A stretch of DNA of 39,484 bases, taken from Bacillota bacterium (GTDB lineage: Bacteria > Bacillota > Clostridia > Christensenellales > CAG-138). The DNA lies in the NCBI GenBank assembly GCA_023409435.1, contig JAEYHP010000119.1, forward strand, positions 1 through 39,484, given 5' to 3'. Positions 6,591-15,429 of the stretch are shown piece after piece; position 1 is the stretch's first letter; the number at the start of each line of letters is the position of its first letter. The notes under the pieces were generated by a model, which saw nothing but the letters and a program-made list of their open reading frames with translations, made no database searches and was not told the origin of the DNA. Made by a program: the position numbers and the translations under genes.

Positions 6591-9449
6591 TTAAGCGCTC
6601 TCCTCCATCATGCGTGCAAACAGCTCGGCCAGCATAGGGTCAAACTGCCTACCCGCGTTTTCCCGGAGTTCCCGCAGCGCATCCTCTTTTGTCCTCGCCT
6701 TTGTGTTGTCCGAATCGTGCGTCATGCGCTCAAAACTTTCCACCACGGCGATGATGCGCGCCAGCAGCGGAATTTCCTCCCCTTTGAGCCCTTTGGGGTA
6801 GCCGGTGCCGTCCCACTGTTCATGGTGCGCCAGCACTGATTCCGCAAGGTCAACGGTATCGTCAAAGGAGTTTAAGATGCGGTATCCGATGATGGGGTGC
6901 CGCTTGACTTCGTTCCACTCCTCCAACGTCAGCAGATGGTTTTTATTGAGGATATTCGGCTCCAGCACGATCTTGCCGATGTCGTGCAGGCGGGCGACCT
7001 CCTTGAGCTTCTTGAGCTTCACCTCGGAAAGGCCCAGCCCGCGCCCGAGCAGTACGGAGAGTTCGCTGACCCGCTCCGCGTGCTCCAGCTCGCGGTAGCT
7101 GCTTTCATAGAGCGAGGTGGTAATCGCGTCGATCGCGCGGCTCCTCACATCGTCCCGGTTCAGGGATTTCGCGGAGTACATGTTTTCCTCAGCGGCCGCA
7201 AGAACGCGGCTGATGGGTTCCTCCGCATCGGTCTTTGTGGCGTAGCCCATGGAAATGCTGCCGCGGATGGCGCGGATCTGCTCTTTACTAAACGCCTCCT
7301 TCACGGCCGCAATCGCCTCTTCCGCCCGCGCAGCCGAAGCGCCCGGCATCAGGATGACGAACTCATCCCCGCCCCACCGGGCGACCACGCCCTGCGGGCC
7401 GAATACGCCGCGCAGCACCTCGGAAACCTTCTCAAGCAGCATATCGCCAAACGCGTGGCCGAATATATCGTTGGTCAACTTCAGGCTGTTGACGTCGCCC
7501 AGTACAATGGAAACGGGCAGCACGCCCGAAACGTCCACACGCTGCACTTCCTCTTCAAAATACCTTCTGTTATAGAGGCCGGTGAGCGAATCGTGAAAAC
7601 TCAGGAACTCAATCTTCTTGCGCTGCTCTTTTTTATCGGTCACGTCGCGGAACACAAGCACCACGCCCACGGTGTTCCCCTGATCGTCCCGTATGGGCGC
7701 GGCGCTGTCCTCCAGATAATAGGAAGCGCCGCTCCTCGAAGTCAGCATGGCATGGTTGCCCAGCTCCTGCACCTCGTTGGTCAAAAGGGCGTCCTCAATG
7801 GGGTCCTTAATGGTAAAGCCGGGCTGCTCATGCGAAAGCACGAACACGTCTTTGTAATGATGGTCTGCAGCATCCTTCGTACTCCAGCCGGTCAGCCTTT
7901 CGGCAACGCCGTTGAGCATTTCGATCATACCCCGGGCATTTACCACCATCACGCCGTCGCCTATGGAAATCAGCGTCTGCAAATACTTGTTGCGCTCAAA
8001 ATACAGCGTGGAGAGCGCCTGCCGCCGCTTCATGGAATTCCATACGCCGTCCATCAGCAGGCTGAGTTCGGCCGCATCCTCCAGGTCATATTCGCCGTTC
8101 CTGTTAAACAATGCGACAGAGGCCACGATTTCCCCGTCGATCAATACGGGGAAGGCCAGGTAGTTTGTAATTTCCGCCTGCTCCCGCAGGGCTTCCGGTT
8201 TTTCCGAGCCGAAATTGAAGAAATAGCGCTCCCCATCGGCGAAACGGTTGATGACGACGGATTCGCGCTCCGCCAGCACTTCGCCCCAGAAACCCACTTC
8301 TTCCACGTGGGCGGTCAGCCAGATATCGGGCGCGCCGTTTTCTGGTCTGTGCAAATCCATCCAGCAAAAGAGCGTTAGTTCGCGCTTTTTTTCATCGTAC
8401 AGGTAGATACAGCCAAACCGGCTTTGCGTGAGCAACAGCATCTGCTGCAGTACCAGCCCCAGATGCTCTTCCATGCTCTCAAAATTCTGGTTCATCATCT
8501 CAAAGGCGATCTCGCTCCTCTTGAGTGCGAACGACTGCCGCTTTGCGTACTTGATTTCATCCGTAATGTCGCGCGCATAGGAGCCTACGCCGCGTTTGCC
8601 GTCGACGAGCACCACCGGAAACTTCTTGATTTTGAACATCCTGCCGTTATGCGTAAGCTCTTCCAATGTGGGCATATTGTACTCAAGCACGTAACGGTCC
8701 CCCTTGCGGCGGGCCTCCGCGAACTCAGGTTCAAATATCTCATAATCGTCCTTGCCGACGGTGTCCTTTTCCAGGATGCCGTGCATGACCTCCCCGGCTT
8801 TGTTGACGGAAACATAGCGCAGGTTTTCGTCCTTTAAAAACAGGCCGCTTTCATCCGCGTCGTAAAAGCTGCGCATAAGCGCGTTGGATTTTTCGAGCGA
8901 GGCGGCAAGCTTTTTTAGCTGCCTCCTGTTAAAGCCAATGCCCAGCAACAACAAAAGAAGTGTGAGCGCAACCAGGCTGCCCACGATAATAAAAATTCTG
9001 CTTTCCCTGCGTTCATTCTCGAGCAGCTGTACTTTTTCGGTGATGTCCTGAACGATTAAAAGATTCATCAGCCGCCCGTCCACCGTAACGATACCCGCCG
9101 TAATCTCTACATCACGTAAGCTTCCGTCTTTCAGGCGATGGGTAAACTGCACAGCGCCGCCGCGGTTTCCGAACGAGGCGCGGACGTCTTGGCTGATATC
9201 TTCGGAAGGAGTCGCGTTGATTTCGCTGAAATTCATTTGAACAAACTGCTCTACGCTGTAGCCGTAATATTGTGCGGCCGCCGAGTTTGCATACTTGATT
9301 TCACCGGTATAAGGGTCCACAAGAAGCATGACGGCGGGGTGGGTCTGCATCATGCCGATAAAATCGGCGCTGCTGTATGCCTCTGCCTTCGCGGCAAAGG
9401 GAAACAGCAAACCGATCAGTAATAGTATGCAAACCGCTGCTTTTCTCAT
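6591..9449 (-). CDS. Membrane PAS-PAS-GAF-PAS-GGDEF-HD-GYP protein (cyclic-di-GMP signalling)
   Basis: A 952-residue membrane sensor with both a diguanylate cyclase and an HD-GYP phosphodiesterase domain. In order: signal-like hydrophobic N-terminus (1-24), extracytoplasmic PAS (~30-137, ending LIVQDITE), TM helix (~153-173), PAS (~195-300), GAF-like domain (~325-470), PAS (~485-605), GGDEF (~615-765) and HD-GYP (~780-945). The cyclase motif is intact (RWGGDEF, 693-697). The phosphodiesterase motifs are intact too (HDIGK at 822-826, HHEQWDGTGYP at 875-885). No RxxD inhibitory site is seen just before GGDEF. The start overlaps the stop of the upstream gene (ATGA), so the two are translationally coupled. 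The net direction of c-di-GMP turnover cannot be read from sequence. Confidence 0.93.
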   Translation of the reverse strand: MRKAAVCILLLIGLLFPFAAKAEAYSSADFIGMMQTHPAVMLLVDPYTGEIKYANSAAAQYYGYSVEQFVQMNFSEINATPSEDISQDVRASFGNRGGAVQFTHRLKDGSLRDVEITAGIVTVDGRLMNLLIVQDITEKVQLLENERRESRIFIIVGSLVALTLLLLLLGIGFNRRQLKKLAASLEKSNALMRSFYDADESGLFLKDENLRYVSVNKAGEVMHGILEKDTVGKDDYEIFEPEFAEARRKGDRYVLEYNMPTLEELTHNGRMFKIKKFPVVLVDGKRGVGSYARDITDEIKYAKRQSFALKRSEIAFEMMNQNFESMEEHLGLVLQQMLLLTQSRFGCIYLYDEKKRELTLFCWMDLHRPENGAPDIWLTAHVEEVGFWGEVLAERESVVINRFADGERYFFNFGSEKPEALREQAEITNYLAFPVLIDGEIVASVALFNRNGEYDLEDAAELSLLMDGVWNSMKRRQALSTLYFERNKYLQTLISIGDGVMVVNARGMIEMLNGVAERLTGWSTKDAADHHYKDVFVLSHEQPGFTIKDPIEDALLTNEVQELGNHAMLTSRSGASYYLEDSAAPIRDDQGNTVGVVLVFRDVTDKKEQRKKIEFLSFHDSLTGLYNRRYFEEEVQRVDVSGVLPVSIVLGDVNSLKLTNDIFGHAFGDMLLEKVSEVLRGVFGPQGVVARWGGDEFVILMPGASAARAEEAIAAVKEAFSKEQIRAIRGSISMGYATKTDAEEPISRVLAAAEENMYSAKSLNRDDVRSRAIDAITTSLYESSYRELEHAERVSELSVLLGRGLGLSEVKLKKLKEVARLHDIGKIVLEPNILNKNHLLTLEEWNEVKRHPIIGYRILNSFDDTVDLAESVLAHHEQWDGTGYPKGLKGEEIPLLARIIAVVESFERMTHDSDNTKARTKEDALRELRENAGRQFDPMLAELFARMMEESA

Positions 9450-11587
9450 ATTCCCGTCCCCTTCATGTATGCCAGCTCCATGCTCTCATCAAAAGCAGGC
9501 AACGAACCCTCTTTTATACAATCGATAAAAAGCGCCGCAATATAAGGGTCAAATTGCGTTCCAGCGTTTTTATTCAGCTCTTCCATGGCTTGCTCCTTGG
9601 GCATGGCCTTGCGGTAAATGCGCTCTTCCGTCATGGCGTCGTAAGCGTCCACCACCGCGAGTATACGGGAAAGCAGGGGAATCTCCTCGCCCTTTAAACC
9701 CACGGGGTATCCGGTGCCGTCATAGCGTTCGTGATGCGTGAGTATCAGCAGCGCGATATGCTTCAATTCCGGCGAGGCGGTCGCAATGCGGCAGCCGATT
9801 TCCGAATGCCGCCGCATATATACCCATTCGTCGCCGGTAAGCTGCGCGGGCTTGTTGAGGATGCGGTCATCCACGCCGATTTTCCCGATATCATGCAGCA
9901 TCGCAAACAACTCGAGCTGATCGAGTTTGCTCTGCGCAAGCCCCATGCGCCAGCCCACGCATCTTGCAAGCCTACTTAGCCTTTTTGCGTGCGCTTCCGT
10001 TTCCTGGCTGCGCGCGTATATGGTGGCCATGACGTAGGTCAAAATGGAATTGTGCGAGCTTTTTCGCGTAAGTAGCTTGCGGCTGTTGAGGTATTCCGCG
10101 GCGGTCTTTGCGACCTCCTCCACGTTTTCGTCTTCCTGCTGTTTTACCGCAAATCCGAAGGACACGCTGATGTCGTACCCAAGCGCGGAATTGCTTTTGT
10201 TGTACGTATCGAATGCCTCCGCGATTCCTTTGACCAGCATCGCCGCATCCTTTAGCTCGGCGTCGGGCAGCAATATACTGAATTCATCCCCGCCTGTCCT
10301 TGCAAGAACAGCATGGGAGGCGCAGCAGGATTTTATCAGCGCGGCGGTGGTGATAATCAGCTCATCCCCCCGCGAATAGCCGAGCGCGTCGTTGATGAGT
10401 TTTAACCCGTTGATATCGGCAATGATGATAGCGAACGGGCTGAAGGGACGCTTTTCATCCAGCTTCCGTTTTTCGGCTTCAAAATAAATACGGTTGTGAA
10501 GGCCCGTCAAAATGTCATGGTCGTGCATGTACTGTATCTGCGCGCCGCGCTTTTTCTGCTCCGTGATATCGATGATGATGCCCTCAAGCGCCTGGACTGC
10601 GCCCGTTTCATCGAGCACAGCCTGTCCGTTCTCCAGCACCCATTTGCTTTCCCCGCTTTTGGCTGTAATCTCGTATTCGTAGCGGAAAGGCTCGTTCAAA
10701 GCAAGCACGCGGTCCCATTCCCTGCGCACGATATCCTTGTATATGGGCTTGATGAGGTCGTTAAAGGAGAGCGCGTTGTTGTCGATAAGTTCTTCCGGCG
10801 AATAACCGGTGAGCGTAAGGCAGCCATCCGAAACAAAGCGCATGGTCCAATCCAAATCGTTTTCGCACCGGTAGGCAAGGCCGGGAAGGTGGCTTAAAAG
10901 CACTGCCTTGCTGCGCTCGCTTTCGGTAAGCGCCCGGCGGGCCTGCCGGTAATGGGTAATATCCTCCAATATGGACAGGTATTGCTGCGGCTTAAAAAAA
11001 TCCGGCGGGAGCGGGAAACAGGTGATCTTAAGCCAGAGGGGAGAGCCGGACGGCCCTTTTGCCTTTACTTCCAGGCTGAATTGCATAATCTCTCCGCGGC
11101 AAAGCGCAACAAAGTTGGCCTTTGCTTTTTCCGCGTCCTCCGGGCAGAGAAGCTCTTCCAGCCGCGCGCTTTCCCTCTGCTCCGCGGTACGTCCAAGCAT
11201 ATCCAAAAGCACCGCGTTCCTGTAGAGCGTCTCCCCCCAGTCCGGCCCTATGGCGACGCCATAAGGCGCCCGATCCAATGTTTTTAAAAACAGCTCGGGC
11301 AGGGAGTTCAATTCCTTTCGTTTCCGGCTGCGAAGCAGCAACAGCAGCGCAAGCAGCGCTGCGCAAAGAATGAGAGCCGCCGCAAAAAACGGCCACAGCC
11401 CCGCGCCTGAAGGCAACGCGGGCGCGTCCGCGGAAGGTAAGAAAGGCGCATACCCGGGCATACCAAACAGCAGGTATGTGCCCAGCAGCGCATCCATAAA
11501 AAGCAAGGCGCCGCAAATCAACGCCAAGAAGGTAATCCACCGGATGGTATGCTTCTGTTCTCTGGTGCCGCCGGCGGAATGAACCAT
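9446..11587 (-). CDS. Membrane PAS-GGDEF-HD-GYP protein (cyclic-di-GMP signalling)
   Basis: A 713-residue membrane protein and first gene of the operon. It has two N-terminal hydrophobic segments (~17-41 and ~66-88) enclosing a short external loop, a degenerate PAS (~100-215), a clearer PAS (~225-345, ending GIIIDITEQ), GGDEF (~350-500, TGGDEF 431-436 intact) and HD-GYP (~520-690, HDIGK 565-569, DGTGYP 623-628). The last helix of its GGDEF domain is unusual (EYLNSRKLLTRK in place of the common MYxAKxxGRN end). It has no extracytoplasmic sensor domain of note, unlike its neighbour, so the pair probably senses different inputs while sharing outputs. Its promoter is at 11675-11703. Confidence 0.92.
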   Translation of the reverse strand: MVHSAGGTREQKHTIRWITFLALICGALLFMDALLGTYLLFGMPGYAPFLPSADAPALPSGAGLWPFFAAALILCAALLALLLLLRSRKRKELNSLPELFLKTLDRAPYGVAIGPDWGETLYRNAVLLDMLGRTAEQRESARLEELLCPEDAEKAKANFVALCRGEIMQFSLEVKAKGPSGSPLWLKITCFPLPPDFFKPQQYLSILEDITHYRQARRALTESERSKAVLLSHLPGLAYRCENDLDWTMRFVSDGCLTLTGYSPEELIDNNALSFNDLIKPIYKDIVRREWDRVLALNEPFRYEYEITAKSGESKWVLENGQAVLDETGAVQALEGIIIDITEQKKRGAQIQYMHDHDILTGLHNRIYFEAEKRKLDEKRPFSPFAIIIADINGLKLINDALGYSRGDELIITTAALIKSCCASHAVLARTGGDEFSILLPDAELKDAAMLVKGIAEAFDTYNKSNSALGYDISVSFGFAVKQQEDENVEEVAKTAAEYLNSRKLLTRKSSHNSILTYVMATIYARSQETEAHAKRLSRLARCVGWRMGLAQSKLDQLELFAMLHDIGKIGVDDRILNKPAQLTGDEWVYMRRHSEIGCRIATASPELKHIALLILTHHERYDGTGYPVGLKGEEIPLLSRILAVVDAYDAMTEERIYRKAMPKEQAMEELNKNAGTQFDPYIAALFIDCIKEGSLPAFDESMELAYMKGTGI

Positions 11588-11674
11588 CGTTTCACCTCAA
11601 TTTTTAGCCTCCGCGATGGCCAGCTGAATATGCCGCGATATGACGAAAAAACGCCGTTTCAGGCATATGCATAA

Positions 11675-11703
11675 ATTATAGTACATATTAAAATAGACTA
11701 CAA
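11675..11703 (-). promoter_or_regulatory. Promoter of the cyclic-di-GMP operon
   Basis: Minus strand TTGTAG (11703-11698), 17 bp, TATAAT (11680-11675), about 90 bp upstream of the ATG at 11587. Both boxes and the spacing are close to consensus. Confidence 0.8.
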
Positions 11704-11785
11704 TGCTATATTCGGCACTTTCCGACCCGATAACCCGCGCATTTTACCCCTTTGGTACCCGCCTTTTACACAAACTTGCAAGGTT

Positions 11786-11826
11786 TTGCCCTGAGGACCG
11801 TTTGAGTATGCTATAATCGGTATAAT
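11786..11826 (+). promoter_or_regulatory. Promoter of the symporter operon with two TATAAT boxes
   Basis: TGCTATAAT (11809-11817) is a TGn extended -10. A second TATAAT sits nine bases further on (11821-11826). A weak TTGCCC is at 11786. The start codon is at 11873. The two adjacent -10 boxes may give two start sites. Confidence 0.6.
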
Positions 11827-11872
11827 CGCACGTATTTTTAACAGGCAAAAGACGAATACCGGAGGGAACTTT

Positions 11873-13309
11873 ATGACAAGCGGCATGAATTTATGGGACA
11901 GCAGCATATGGGCGTTAATAGTAGAGCTTGCCATACTTATGGCGGGTATGCTGGTTGCCAACATGCTGCGCCGTACATTTCGGGTATTGCGGCAGTCGCT
12001 TATTCCAAGCTCCGTCATCGGCGGATTCTTGATTTTGATCGCAAGCTCCATATATGAACGCTTCACAGGTTCGCCCATGTTCCATAAACTCACCATGGAA
12101 ACGCTCACCTACCACGGCCTGGGGCTTGGATTTATCGCGTTGGCACTCAAGACTTCCGAAAAACATTCGGACAAAGGCTCCCGGACGGACATATTCAATA
12201 CCGGCCTGACCGTCGTTTCTTCCTACCTGCTGCAGGGGCTTGTCGGCCTGGTGATAACGCTAGGTCTTTCCTATGTGCTTGGCAACTGGCCCGCTTCCGG
12301 CCTGCTGCTGCCCATGGGATATGGCCAGGGCCCCGGCCAGGCCTATAACTGGGGTAACATTTACTCCACCGCCACGGATTACCCCGCGTTTGCGGGCGGC
12401 GCAAGCTTCGGGCTGACGGTGGCCGCGATGGGCTTTATCTCCTCCGGCATCGGCGGCGTGATATACCTCAACAACATGAAGCGCAAAGGCCGCGTCAAAA
12501 AGCAGATCGATAACGCGGATGAGGTGGAGGACCTCTCCGCCGAAATGGTTACCAAAAAAGGCGAGATCCCCCTGACGGAATCGCTGGATAAGCTGACGGT
12601 GCAGTTCGGCTTTGTGTTTTTAACTTATATTGCAGCCTACATTCTGATGCGGGGAGCCTCCTTTGGGCTGGACGCTTTGGGCGGGTTCTTTTCCGGCACC
12701 GTAAAGCCGCTCATCTGGGGTTTTAACTTCCTCATAGGCTCTTTCCTTGCCATTGCGTTCAAGAACATATTGAAGGGTCTGAGGAAGGCGAATATCGTCC
12801 ACCGCCAATATCTCAACAATTTCATGCTCAACCGCATCGCCGGCGTGATGTTTGATTTGATGGTGGTGGCCTCGATCTCCGCAATCGATCTCTCCGCATT
12901 CTCCCATAAGGAGTTCGTCATCCCGCTGACCGCCATCTGCGTGGTGGGCGCTTTCATCACCTACTGGCAGTGCGATTACACCTGCAAAAAACTCTTCCCC
13001 ACATATTCCGATGAATCGTTCCTGGCGCTTTACGGCATGCTCACCGGCACCGCGAGCACAGGCGTGATATTGCTGCGCGAAATCGACCCGCTGTTTGAAA
13101 CGCCTGCTTCGAGCAACCTCATTTACCAGCAGACCTGGGCGATCGTGTTCGGCTTTCCCATGCTCATGCTGATGGGGATTGCGCCTATGAGCAACGGCTG
13201 GTCCTGGTTTACGGTGGGCGCGCTCCTTGTGCTCTCCATATTCATCAACGTCCTGCTCTTCCGCAGGAGCATATTTGGGCGCAATAGAATTCGGAGTGGG
13301 GCGAAGTAA
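11873..13309 (+). CDS. gltS: Sodium:glutamate symporter (GltS/ESS family)
   Basis: A 478-residue multi-helix inner-membrane carrier of the glutamate:Na+ symporter family. Evidence is the repeated architecture and the family's conserved glycine-rich hairpins: GYGQGPGQAYNWG (~residues 149-161) in the first half and MLTGTASTGVILLREIDP (~391-408) in the second. SGLLLPMGY and ISAIDLS also fit. A polar loop (~205-240) separates the halves. Length is longer than E. coli GltS (about 400) because of this loop and the tail, as in many Clostridia. The ATG at 11873 has CCGGAGGGAAC upstream. The unknown membrane protein gene starts 31 bp downstream and is likely co-transcribed. Confidence 0.88.
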   Translation: MTSGMNLWDSSIWALIVELAILMAGMLVANMLRRTFRVLRQSLIPSSVIGGFLILIASSIYERFTGSPMFHKLTMETLTYHGLGLGFIALALKTSEKHSDKGSRTDIFNTGLTVVSSYLLQGLVGLVITLGLSYVLGNWPASGLLLPMGYGQGPGQAYNWGNIYSTATDYPAFAGGASFGLTVAAMGFISSGIGGVIYLNNMKRKGRVKKQIDNADEVEDLSAEMVTKKGEIPLTESLDKLTVQFGFVFLTYIAAYILMRGASFGLDALGGFFSGTVKPLIWGFNFLIGSFLAIAFKNILKGLRKANIVHRQYLNNFMLNRIAGVMFDLMVVASISAIDLSAFSHKEFVIPLTAICVVGAFITYWQCDYTCKKLFPTYSDESFLALYGMLTGTASTGVILLREIDPLFETPASSNLIYQQTWAIVFGFPMLMLMGIAPMSNGWSWFTVGALLVLSIFINVLLFRRSIFGRNRIRSGAK

Positions 13310-13340
13310 GACCGTACTCTTTTGCAGGGAGGAATGAGAG

Positions 13341-14117
13341 ATGCCCGCGCGGATATGGGTATATCTGGCGTTAGCCGCGATTCTTCTTCTGACAATTCCA
13401 TTCGTGAAAAAATACCGCATCCGGACCGTACGGTTGCTTGGATGCAGCATACTGGGTTTATGGTTATGTGCTTTTGCGTTGACCATATTGCTTGGAGAGT
13501 TTATCCTGCCTGCCCCACAGTATTATATCAACTCCCGAGACTCGAGGTATCGCGGCAGCCTCAACAAAATCCTTGAGGGGGAAGCCCAAAATTCAGGTAT
13601 CGCTTATGAGGAAGGAAGCTTTCGTATTCTGGAAAGCGACAGCATGCACCTGAACCACCTGTTTCTCTGTTCTTACCGGGTGGCCGGTCGTAATGAGCTG
13701 CGCATATTTCGCTTTGAGAAAAACATATTTGGCAATATGAAGCCGGCGGAATCCTTTGCCGAGACCATTCCCCAGGACGGCAACCCGGACCACTTCTATC
13801 GTGATATAGTAGAAGACGGTTTCTTTGGTACGTATCTTGTTACAGCAGGCTATGCGCCGGAGGGTACCGTCTGGAATGGTTCTATCGTCAACGGTTTTCG
13901 TATTGATGCGCTCCATTTGCAAGGGTATTTCCTTGTAGTAGAGCTTGCAAGCGAGGATTGGAAATTGGATGTGCTTCAGATTGCCATTCTTTTTCTCATT
14001 GCGCTGATTCCCCGCATTTTTAATAAAAAGTATGAGCCGGAGAAATTCTATACCGGGTGGAAAAAGGGTGAGAAGCTCCTTCAAATTCAATACGAAGATA
14101 AAGAGAATAATGCATAG
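13341..14117 (+). CDS. Unknown membrane protein
   Basis: I do not recognise this 258-residue protein. It has two N-terminal membrane segments (~5-22 and ~32-56), an extracytoplasmic or loop domain of about 150 residues rich in charged and aromatic residues, and a third hydrophobic segment near residues 214-232 followed by a short basic tail. A good site (GGGAGGAATGAGAG) precedes the ATG. It follows the GltS-type symporter by 31 bp and precedes the cysteine desulfurase by 47 bp, so it could be co-transcribed with either. Base composition is somewhat more AT-rich than its neighbours. No catalytic motif is visible. Confidence 0.7.
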   Translation: MPARIWVYLALAAILLLTIPFVKKYRIRTVRLLGCSILGLWLCAFALTILLGEFILPAPQYYINSRDSRYRGSLNKILEGEAQNSGIAYEEGSFRILESDSMHLNHLFLCSYRVAGRNELRIFRFEKNIFGNMKPAESFAETIPQDGNPDHFYRDIVEDGFFGTYLVTAGYAPEGTVWNGSIVNGFRIDALHLQGYFLVVELASEDWKLDVLQIAILFLIALIPRIFNKKYEPEKFYTGWKKGEKLLQIQYEDKENNA

Positions 14118-14164
14118 ACAGGTAGACACGCTTTCATACGGGCTTACCTGCCAAGGGAATAGAT

Positions 14165-15316
14165 ATGCACCGGATTTATCTGGACAACGCCGCGACCTCC
14201 TTCCCCAAGCCGGAAGGCGTCAGCGTACGGATGAGTTACTACATCAACGAAGTGGGCGCAAGCGTCAACCGCTCCGTATACGCGGAGGCGGCGGACGCGG
14301 GGCTTGTTGCGCTCGCGCTGCGCCAACGTCTGTGCAGACTATTGGGCCATAGCGACCCCATGCACTGCATTCTCACTTCCGGCGCTACCGCCGCGATAAA
14401 CATGGCGCTCAAAGGATATTTAAAGCCGGGCGACCACTGTATCGTAAGCTCGCTTGAGCACAACGCCGTGATGCGCCCGCTTGTGCAGCTCGAAAAAACG
14501 GGCGTGCGTTTTGACCGCGTCCCCTGTGACACCGACGGACGCATGGATATTGAAGTGTTTGAAAAGCTGTTCCGCCCGGAAACAAGGTTGGTCGCCGTTA
14601 CGCACGCGTCCAACGTCTGCGGCGCTTTGAATTCTGTGGAGGAAATTTGCCGCATTGCGAATGCGCGCGGCGTGCCCGTGCTGCTGGACGGCGCGCAGAC
14701 CGCCGGACATTATCCCATTCATTTTGAGCAGCTTGGTTTATCCGCCCTTGCCGTACCCGCCCACAAGGGACTGTTGGGGCCTTCCGGCATCGGCGCCTTG
14801 CTTCTTTCCCCTGCGTTTGCAAATGAATTGACGCCGCTTGTCGCGGGCGGCACAGGCAGCTATTCGGACAGCGAGGAACTGCCGCCCATACTGCCCGACC
14901 GTCTGGAGAGCGGCACGCCCAACATCCCCGGCATCTACGGCTGGGAAGCCGCGCTCGCTTTTATAGAGGGAAAAAGCATGCCGGCGTTGCGCGCGCGGGA
15001 AATCGCGCTCACTACGCGTTTTCTGGACGGCGTAAAAACGCTCCCCGGCGTGCGCATCGTGGGCCCGCATTCGCCGGAGGAGCGCGTGGGCGTCGTATCG
15101 CTGGATTTTGTGGGCCACGACAACGCGGAAATCGCATTCGCGCTGGATCAGGAACACGGTATCCTTACCCGCTGCGGGCTCCATTGCGCGCCAAATGCGC
15201 ACAAGGTGCTCGGCACGTTCCCGCAGGGGACGGTGCGGTTTTCGTTCGGGTGGGCGACGTCGGAGCGAGAGATTGATATAACAATAGAAGCTGTAAGGAA
15301 GCTAACGGAAGAATAA
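14165..15316 (+). CDS. Cysteine desulfurase, class V aminotransferase (EF2568-type)
   Basis: A 383-residue PLP enzyme that releases sulfur or selenium from cysteine or selenocysteine as an enzyme-bound persulfide/selenide. Visible sites: His99 (EHNAV), Asp175 and Gln178 (LLDGAQTAG), the PLP-binding Lys201 in PAHKGLLGPSGIG, and catalytic-loop Cys341 in CGLHCAP, with a second Cys at 337. The GHKG(L)LGP-type signature and GLHCAP are typical of the family found beside YqeB/YqeC/SelD in Enterococcus faecalis (EF2568 type), rather than IscS or NifS. Convergent with selD and 110 bp away, it is the likely selenium donor for the locus. The start follows AAGGGAATAGAT. Confidence 0.88.
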   Translation: MHRIYLDNAATSFPKPEGVSVRMSYYINEVGASVNRSVYAEAADAGLVALALRQRLCRLLGHSDPMHCILTSGATAAINMALKGYLKPGDHCIVSSLEHNAVMRPLVQLEKTGVRFDRVPCDTDGRMDIEVFEKLFRPETRLVAVTHASNVCGALNSVEEICRIANARGVPVLLDGAQTAGHYPIHFEQLGLSALAVPAHKGLLGPSGIGALLLSPAFANELTPLVAGGTGSYSDSEELPPILPDRLESGTPNIPGIYGWEAALAFIEGKSMPALRAREIALTTRFLDGVKTLPGVRIVGPHSPEERVGVVSLDFVGHDNAEIAFALDQEHGILTRCGLHCAPNAHKVLGTFPQGTVRFSFGWATSEREIDITIEAVRKLTEE

Positions 15317-15320
15317 GAAC

Positions 15321-15420
15321 GGTACTTTTCTTTTTAGAAGAAAAGTACCAAAAGAAAATCAAATTATAAAAAGGCGTACGCTTTCTTTTGCTTCTTTTCT
15401 TTCCTGGAAAGAAAAGAAGC
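15321..15420. terminator. Two hairpins between convergent desulfurase and selD
   Basis: GGTACTTTTCTT/AAGAAAAGTACC (15321-15349) and a perfect 15-bp inverted repeat, GCTTCTTTTCTTTCC with its complement, around a single base (15390-15420). Neither has a classic T-run at the correct side, but both lie just beyond the stop codons of the converging genes. The stem sequence is related to the terminator at 31459. Confidence 0.6.
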
Positions 15421-15429
15421 GTCCCCTTG

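Noticed and set aside
6897..8378. 493-codon plus-strand open frame inside the 6591-9449 gene
   Set aside because: Antisense shadow of a GC-rich PAS/GGDEF gene; no family motifs, no ribosome site.
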